Source: Candidatus Zixiibacteriota bacterium
GTDB lineage: Bacteria > Zixibacteria > MSB-5A5 > JAABVY01 > JAHJOQ01
DNA length: 5,566 bases
Direction: 5' to 3'
Assembly (NCBI GenBank): GCA_024275215.1
Contig: JAJRZO010000262.1
Coordinates: 1-5,566, forward strand
Shown: piece by piece, positions 1 to 5,566 of the stretch
Position numbering within the stretch: the stretch's first letter is position 1
How the letters are laid out: each line of letters starts with the position of its first letter
Position numbers and translations under genes: made by a program
The notes under the pieces: generated by a model
Seen by the model: the letters and a program-made list of their open reading frames with translations, nothing else
What the model was told of the DNA's origin: nothing
Database searches by the model: none

Positions 1-941
1 AGGTCAATCAGATTACCGGTGACTTCTATAGGAGTTATCCATCCAAGCCGACGTTTCATCTCTGCGCACATATGTGTCGGTCTTTCGGGATTCCCCGGCA
101 AAGCCCCCCATGATCCGGCGGACATCAGGCAGTAGATTCCTATCCCCTCGGATGAACCATCGGTGTCGTACAGATCAGGCAATCCGAGAACATGACCATA
201 CTCATGACAAAATACGCCGATCTTTATCATCTCGCCGCCGAGCAGTTCTTCAGGTTCAGTAGAATATCTGCCGGTCGACACACCATCATTGGTCGGTACT
301 TCATAGTACCATGCATGCGACCAGATATCGTCCGGACTGCCTGTCTCTTCCGCACCGGGACCGGCATGTACCATAAATATACCTTCAGCATAGCCGTCGG
401 CATTGTTGTCAAACAAAGAAAAATCGAGAATCGGATCGAGCAGATTTACGCAGTCCTCAAGCAATCCCTGAGAATTATTCGGGTACGATCCGAACCCATA
501 ATTTCCATCTGTATAATAGATGTACGGATGCGGAGCGGTTATCCAGACGGTGACTGTTCCGGCAGGAGCAAACGTGCCGTATGAAATCTCCTGATAGTAC
601 TCGTAGAGTGATCCTGTCGGCAGGACTCCTGTGGAAAACATCAGGTTGTTATAGGCTGTTTGAGGATGATTTGCCTGATCCGCGAGATTATCAGTGAATT
701 GGACAAGAATCATCAGCAGATTATCGCTGTTGTCAGGTCTTTTCAAGGCCGCCTTGTCGAGGTCACGCTGGATCTCAGGGGGAATTGTCGGCATCCCTCG
801 CCTGATTCCCTCCGGCACCGGCATTTTGTAATGTTCTGTGTACCACTCAGGAGGTGCAGGCGGCATCACTGCCAAAGCGATTGCATTGAATATGAAAACC
901 AGTATTGTAATCAGCAAAACGAGTTTTGGAGTGCTGAACAT
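1..941 (-). CDS. M6-family secreted zinc metalloprotease (immune inhibitor A-like), 3' end outside window
   Basis: Reading the minus strand from the ATG at 941-939 gives 313 uninterrupted codons that leave the window at position 1 without a stop, so the C-terminal part is missing. The N-terminus looks like a Sec signal peptide: K6, a hydrophobic stretch at about 7-23 and an ALA-type cleavage site near residue 24. A proline-rich linker follows, then the catalytic region of M6 peptidases: LMILVQFTDN (76-85), a LYEYYQEISYG segment (112-122), an acidic DNNADGY loop (178-184) followed by IFMVHAGPGAE (188-198), and the zinc motif HEYGHVLGLPD (246-256). H246 and H250 are ligands and E247 is the catalytic base. 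D256 is a possible third ligand, and LMSAGSWG (272-279) lies where a Met-turn-like segment is expected. The family degrades extracellular proteins; this substrate is unknown. Larger members often carry C-terminal adhesion, dockerin or sorting domains, which cannot be seen here. It is transcribed away from tilS. Confidence 0.93.
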   Translation of the reverse strand, partial: MFSTPKLVLLITILVFIFNAIALAVMPPAPPEWYTEHYKMPVPEGIRRGMPTIPPEIQRDLDKAALKRPDNSDNLLMILVQFTDNLADQANHPQTAYNNLMFSTGVLPTGSLYEYYQEISYGTFAPAGTVTVWITAPHPYIYYTDGNYGFGSYPNNSQGLLEDCVNLLDPILDFSLFDNNADGYAEGIFMVHAGPGAEETGSPDDIWSHAWYYEVPTNDGVSTGRYSTEPEELLGGEMIKIGVFCHEYGHVLGLPDLYDTDGSSEGIGIYCLMSAGSWGALPGNPERPTHMCAEMKRRLGWITPIEVTGNLID

Positions 942-950
942 ATCACCTCC
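942..950 (-). promoter_or_regulatory. Strong Shine-Dalgarno of the M6 protease gene
   Basis: On the minus strand GGAGGTGAT lies immediately before the ATG at 941-939. It is complementary to the 3' end of 16S rRNA over its whole length, with about 4 nt between the GGAGG core and the start codon. It fixes the protease start and contrasts with tilS and folP, which have no recognisable site. Confidence 0.8.
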
Positions 951-992
951 GGAGTTCGCGGGTTGAGATTGCCGTAGACGAATTCGACCGCT

Positions 993-1007
993 CGTAATAT
1001 AATTACG
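993..1007. promoter_or_regulatory. Palindrome CGTAAT-ata-ATTACG, possible operator/-10 region
   Basis: Two perfect 6-nt inverted arms are separated by 3 nt in the divergent intergenic region, about 52 nt upstream of the protease start. On the minus strand the palindrome contains TATATT (1001-996), a 5/6 match to a sigma70 -10 box, but no good -35 box lies 16-18 nt upstream of it. A repressor site over the protease promoter is possible. The evidence is only symmetry and position, and AT-rich palindromes also arise by chance. Confidence 0.3.
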
Positions 1008-1083
1008 TCAATAAAGAACGGAATCTTGATACCGAGCCATCGGAAAGTACAAATCTGATGTCATTTCAAGATAGCAAATAACT

Positions 1084-1124
1084 GATATTCCGCAACACTT
1101 TCTGTATCAGAATGTTGAAATATC
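1084..1124 (+). promoter_or_regulatory. Imperfect hairpin 1 upstream of tilS
   Basis: An extended stem can be drawn. TTCTG (1100-1104) pairs with CAGAA (1108-1112) around the loop tat. After a 2-nt bulge AACA (1094-1097) pairs with TGTT (1113-1116). After a CCGC/GA internal loop GATATT (1084-1089) pairs with AATATC (1119-1124). That is 15 base pairs in 41 nt. CTGATA (1082-1087) can also pair with TATCAG (1105-1110), giving a competing fold. No T-tract follows, so it is not a standard intrinsic terminator. It could be a leader RNA structure or a protein-binding site; no known riboswitch class is recognised. Confidence 0.4.
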
Positions 1125-1130
1125 TGGATA

Positions 1131-1175
1131 TGACAGCTTTTCATGATTAAATTAGGAACATAACAGACGCTGTCA
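1131..1175 (+). promoter_or_regulatory. Hairpin 2 immediately upstream of tilS
   Basis: TGACAGC (1131-1137) and GCTGTCA (1169-1175) form a perfect 7-bp inverted repeat. After one mismatch, TTT (1139-1141) can pair with AGA (1165-1167) using one G-U. The right arm ends 14 nt before the tilS ATG. The loop is AT-rich, so if transcription starts upstream this would be a 5'-UTR structure beside the ribosome entry site. Alternatively the 7-bp arms may bind a regulator. Confidence 0.35.
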
Positions 1176-1189
1176 CAGACCGGTCAAAG

Positions 1190-2614
1190 ATGATGCAGCC
1201 AGAATTACTCATTGACAAAGTGTACGAGACAATATGTAACTACGAACTGATTGATCCGGGCGACAGGATTATCTGCGCAGTATCCGGCGGCCCTGATTCG
1301 GTTTGTATGGTCTATATGCTCATGTCATTATCGAGTAAGATTGATGTTGATCTGATTATCGCTCATATCAACTATCACACGCGGGGAAGCGATTCCGATC
1401 TGGAAGAAGAACTCTGCAAGAAAATCGCAGGCGATCTTGATCTTCCGATTCATGTTCGATCAGTCAGCCGGGATGAACTGGCTGAGATGAAGAGCGGCAA
1501 TTTCCAGAGAGAGGCGAGAAAATACAGGCTGAGTTTTTTCGAGGAATTGAGACGCGAGCAGCAAGCCGACAGGGTTGCTCTCGGTCACACTGCCGATGAT
1601 GTCGCTGAGACTGTCCTGATGCACATCCTGCGGGGCAGCGGGATAGACGGACTATCGGGAATACATCCGCGATCAGATTTTTTTATCAGACCGCTGATCG
1701 AATGCAGGAAGCATGACCTGATCGGCCATCTCGACAGCAGGAAACTCGAATACAGAATTGACAAAAGCAACCTCGAATCGGAGTACCTGAGAAACAAGAT
1801 TCGCAACCAACTGATTCCTGACATTGAAAAAAATTACAACTCTAATTTCATTCCGGCCTTGTGCAAAACCGCTGCGATTTCTCGTGACCTCCAGAATTTT
1901 CTCGCAGGCAGCGTGGAGGCTATCGAGCCGGGGATCGTTTCGCGATCTCGTCTCGGTAAGTATCTGATTGAACTCGACTGTTTTCTCGAACAAAGTTCCG
2001 CGATTCGACATGAGTTGATCAGGCGGATATTCAAATCCCTGACAGGTCAGGAAAGAAACGGCAGGTCGCTCGATTTTGATCAGGTGAGAAATACCGACAG
2101 TCTTGCACGGTCTTCTGTCGGGAAAAGAGTCGATCTGGCTAACGGTATCATGGCAGAGAGGGGTGAGTCAGTCATAATCATTTTTAATACAAATGCCCGT
2201 TCTCCTCTGCCCCAGTCTGTGGAGTTACCGGGAAGGAACAATCTGAGAGAGTTTTCGCTTGATATATCGGGCGAACTTGTTGATTATGATAAAGAATTTG
2301 TCCGACCGGACGATAACTGGTCGGCAATGATTGATGCTGACGTCGTTTCCGCGCCTTTCGAGGTCAGGACGCCGGTCGAAGGCGACAGGATCAGATTGTT
2401 GAATTCGCCGGGGAGCCGCAAGCTGTCGAACATATTTATCGACAAAAAAATTCCCCGTGCGCTTCGACCGGAAATACCGCTGCTTGTGGCGAACGGAAAA
2501 ATTGTCTGGGTCATCGGTGTCGGAATCTCGCATGATGTGAGACTGACTAAAGAAACATCGAGAGTGTTGAAACTACATGTACGAACACGCGTTGAAAAGG
2601 ATGACGGTAACTGA
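1190..2614 (+). CDS. tilS: tRNA(Ile)-lysidine synthase TilS
   Basis: This cytoplasmic enzyme uses ATP and lysine to convert C34 of the CAU-anticodon tRNA-Ile to lysidine, changing its decoding from AUG to AUA and its charging from Met to Ile. The 474 residues match the long (Bacillus-type) form. The N-terminal N-type ATP pyrophosphatase domain shows the PP-loop SGGPDS (32-37), the AHINYHTRG segment (58-66), GHTADDVAET (132-141) with RGSGIDGLSGI (148-158), and DKSNLESEYLRNKIRNQLIP (191-210), which is typical of TilS. A less conserved middle region follows. The C-terminal TilS domain spans about 389-464, with EGDRI (397-401), KLSNIFIDKKIPRALRPEIP (411-430) and WVIGVGIS (440-447). ATG is doubled at 1190/1193 and an in-frame TAA at 1148-1150 precludes a longer form. 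No Shine-Dalgarno is evident. It is the first gene of the tilS-hpt-ftsH unit, and its 3' end overlaps hpt. Confidence 0.96.
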   Translation: MMQPELLIDKVYETICNYELIDPGDRIICAVSGGPDSVCMVYMLMSLSSKIDVDLIIAHINYHTRGSDSDLEEELCKKIAGDLDLPIHVRSVSRDELAEMKSGNFQREARKYRLSFFEELRREQQADRVALGHTADDVAETVLMHILRGSGIDGLSGIHPRSDFFIRPLIECRKHDLIGHLDSRKLEYRIDKSNLESEYLRNKIRNQLIPDIEKNYNSNFIPALCKTAAISRDLQNFLAGSVEAIEPGIVSRSRLGKYLIELDCFLEQSSAIRHELIRRIFKSLTGQERNGRSLDFDQVRNTDSLARSSVGKRVDLANGIMAERGESVIIIFNTNARSPLPQSVELPGRNNLREFSLDISGELVDYDKEFVRPDDNWSAMIDADVVSAPFEVRTPVEGDRIRLLNSPGSRKLSNIFIDKKIPRALRPEIPLLVANGKIVWVIGVGISHDVRLTKETSRVLKLHVRTRVEKDDGN

Positions 2615-3139
2615 AGGCTTTGAAGTCCTCATTGACCGTGAACGGCTGAAAAAACGAGTCTCCGAGCTGGCGGCAGAAATTTCAGCCGATTATCAAAATC
2701 GACGGCCATTGCTTGTTGTCGTGTTGAAAGGGAGTTTTATATTTGCAGCCGATCTTGTCAGAGAACTCGACATTGAACATGTCATAGATTTTATTGCGAT
2801 TGGAAGCTATGGCAGTGCCCAAAGATCGAGCGGTGCGGTCAGATTATTGAAAGACCTGAACCATAATATCGAAGGCCAGGATGTTATCATCGTCGAGGAC
2901 ATTGTTGACAGCGGATTGACTTTGGGTTATATCTACGCAAGTTTTCAGGCGAGAAGGCCGAATACACTGGAAATTGTCGCTTTGCTGGATAAATCATGGA
3001 ACGGCGATAGTGACCTGAACATTAAATATAAGGGATTTGAGATTCCTGACCGATTCGTGATAGGATATGGGCTTGATCTCGACGAACAATACCGAGGATT
3101 GCCTTTTATAGCCTACCCGAAAGAAAATGAGGAGAGTTT

Positions 3140-3143
<4 letters not shown>
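2601..3143 (+). CDS. hpt: Hypoxanthine(-guanine) phosphoribosyltransferase
   Basis: This cytoplasmic purine-salvage enzyme transfers the phosphoribosyl group of PRPP to hypoxanthine and/or guanine, giving IMP/GMP. With start 2601 it is 180 residues, the usual bacterial length. Visible motifs are LKGS (42-45, pyrophosphate-binding loop), SYGS (69-72, the flexible catalytic loop), the PRPP signature VIIVEDIVDSGLTL (95-108) with E99, D100 and D103, LLDK (128-131) with the base-contacting lysine, and PDRFVIGYGLD (149-159) with the purine-stacking F152 and D159. I prefer ATG 2601 because MTVTEGFEVLI aligns with the N-termini of E. coli and B. subtilis enzymes, and it overlaps tilS by only 14 nt. 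An in-frame ATG at 2577 would add 8 residues and widen the overlap to 38 nt. Neither start has a well-spaced Shine-Dalgarno, so coupling to tilS translation is likely. The stop overlaps the ftsH start. The base preference (hypoxanthine or guanine) cannot be read from sequence. Confidence 0.95.
3130..3134 (+). promoter_or_regulatory. Ribosome binding site deciding the GTG start of ftsH
   Basis: AGGAG lies in the last codons of hpt, 5 nt before the GTG at 3140-3142. It supports the non-ATG start and the GTGA overlap, in which the hpt stop TGA (3141-3143) shares bases with the ftsH start. Confidence 0.75.
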
Positions 3144-5095
<1,952 letters not shown>

Positions 5096-5116
5096 AAGAT
5101 TGGCAGACTCCCTGAT

Positions 5117-5180
5117 CGGGAATCATCTCATCGTCATCCTTCTCAGGAGTAACAAAAGCCGGGAAACATCTCATCGTCAT
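5117..5180 (+). repeat. Pair of 21-nt direct repeats downstream of ftsH
   Basis: The stretch 5117-5137 is repeated at 5160-5180 with a single mismatch (T5123 versus A5166), offset by 43 nt. Both copies begin CGGGAA and end CATCTCATCGTCAT. The first copy runs into a small imperfect hairpin (5131-5155, TCCT/AGGA core around TCTC) whose right half, CAGGAGTAACAA, resembles the right end of the larger element at 5264-5276. The second copy runs into the dRS3-like palindrome. It looks like two related repeat units in tandem, the first one reduced. Confidence 0.6.
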
Positions 5181-5275
5181 TCCCACGAAGGTGGGAATCC
5201 AGAACCCGATGCTGAATGCTAAATGTCACAAACTCAATAGGTTTAATTGGTCCCCTGACTTCGCAGGAGTGACGA
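5174..5275. repeat. ~102-bp MITE/dRS3-like intergenic element with inverted ends
   Basis: The left end (5174-5200) and the reverse complement of the right end (5249-5275) match at 18 of 27 positions, including TCGTCA at the tip and an internal CGAAG. The left end contains ATTCCCACGAAGGTGGGAAT (5179-5198), a perfect 8-bp stem with loop GAAG, and it fits the neisserial dRS3 consensus ATTCCCNNNNNNNNGGGAAT. Similar CGTCATTCCC...GGGAATCC elements are scattered between genes in many bacteria. No coding sequence is present inside and no clear target-site duplication is seen. The hairpin lacks a T-tract, so it is not a classical terminator, although it could slow polymerase or shield the operon's 3' end. 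Confidence 0.6.
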
Positions 5276-5345
5276 ATGTAACATTTGCTCGGCAAAATAG
5301 AGAAAACGATAGCCACCTAAATCACCATGTAACCTCTGTTTCGCA

Positions 5346-5566
5346 ATGCCTGATAATATCACACCACAACCGATCAGAATCGGTTCCGTTACATTCGACT
5401 TTTCCCGTACGTATGTTATGGGTATCCTGAATGTCACTTCCGATTCATTCTCCGATGGTGGAAAATACTCTAATCCCGACAATGCAATCAATCGCGCTCT
5501 CGAAATGATTTCGCATGGCGCGGACATTATCGACATTGGCGGCGAATCGACAAGGCCGGGGGCGGA
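5346..5566 (+). CDS. folP: Dihydropteroate synthase, N-terminal part (3' end outside window)
   Basis: This cytoplasmic TIM-barrel enzyme of folate synthesis joins 6-hydroxymethyl-7,8-dihydropterin pyrophosphate with p-aminobenzoate and is the sulfonamide target. Seventy-three codons are visible before the edge. Two family signatures are present: YVMGILNVTSDSFSDGG (23-39), with N29 as the expected metal/pyrophosphate contact, and DIIDIGGESTRPGA (60-73), with T69 and P71 in the pABA/sulfonamide loop. The usual NVTPDSF reads NVTSDSF here (S32). ATG 5346 is the first in-frame start after an in-frame TAG, and about 24 residues before the first signature is normal. No Shine-Dalgarno is visible. The 250-nt gap with a repeat element leaves open whether it shares the ftsH transcript. 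Nothing in the visible part suggests degradation. Confidence 0.93.
   Translation, partial: MPDNITPQPIRIGSVTFDFSRTYVMGILNVTSDSFSDGGKYSNPDNAINRALEMISHGADIIDIGGESTRPGA
5368..5385 (+). other. 7-bp stem-loop within first codons of folP
   Basis: AACCGAT (5368-5374) and ATCGGTT (5379-5385) are perfect inverted arms around the loop CAGA, covering codons 8-14 of folP. A hairpin about 20 nt after the start codon may influence initiation or early elongation. It may equally be a coincidence of codon choice. Confidence 0.3.

Noticed and set aside
192..584. 130-codon plus-strand open frame
   Set aside because: It is antisense to the M6 protease catalytic region, whose reading frame shows clear family motifs.
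660..977. 105-codon plus-strand open frame
   Set aside because: It is antisense to the N-terminal part and start of the M6 protease; low-complexity Arg/Cys/His-rich translation with no family likeness.
1115..1158. Sigma70 promoter for tilS (TTGAAA or ATGACA as -35)
   Set aside because: No -10 hexamer with a good match sits at 16-18 nt from either candidate, so no promoter is called.
5107..5122. Possible terminator after ftsH (TCCC...GGGA)
   Set aside because: Only a 4-bp stem with no following T-tract; not enough for an intrinsic terminator.
5271..5399. Inverted repeat GACGAATGTAAC (5271-5282) with GTTACATTCGAC (5388-5399), 11 of 12
   Set aside because: The arms are about 105 nt apart and one lies inside folP coding sequence; probably coincidental, with no supporting structure between them.
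5191..5536. Short open frames on both strands across the repeat spacer and folP start
   Set aside because: They cross a non-coding repeat element and the conserved folP frame, and their translations show no protein-like pattern.

Overview
The window reads as ordinary bacterial chromosome of moderate GC content (near 50% by eye, not computed). It holds a divergently oriented secreted protease gene, a compact housekeeping operon, a small repeat-rich spacer and the start of a folate gene. The order tilS-hpt-ftsH-folP is seen in many bacterial phyla, so it does not name the organism. A secreted M6-type protease with an AxA-like signal peptide, a long charged N-terminal tail on FtsH and a dRS3-like repeat would fit an uncultured FCB-group or deltaproteobacteria-like lineage (for example Zixibacteria-like). 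That placement is a weak inference.

Layout. Positions 1-941 (minus strand) hold the N-terminal 313 codons of an M6-family metalloprotease that runs off the left edge; its HEYGH zinc motif and a strong Shine-Dalgarno are visible. Positions 942-1189 are an AT-rich divergent intergenic region with a palindrome near the protease start and two successive imperfect hairpins just ahead of tilS. Positions 1190-5095 (plus strand) are tilS, hpt and ftsH, packed with overlapping ends (the hpt/ftsH junction is a 4-nt GTGA overlap), so they are almost certainly one transcription unit with translational coupling. Positions 5096-5345 are non-coding and carry a 21-nt direct repeat and a ~100-bp element with inverted ends whose left end matches the dRS3-type consensus. 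Positions 5346-5566 (plus strand) are the first 73 codons of folP (dihydropteroate synthase), cut by the right edge.

Function. TilS makes lysidine in tRNA-Ile(CAU), Hpt salvages hypoxanthine/guanine with PRPP, FtsH is the membrane AAA+ protease for quality control, and FolP performs the pterin-pABA condensation of folate synthesis. They are co-located housekeeping genes rather than one pathway. I see no evidence of a novel defence, mobile or biosynthetic system. The features most worth a second look are the structured tilS leader and the repeat element between ftsH and folP.
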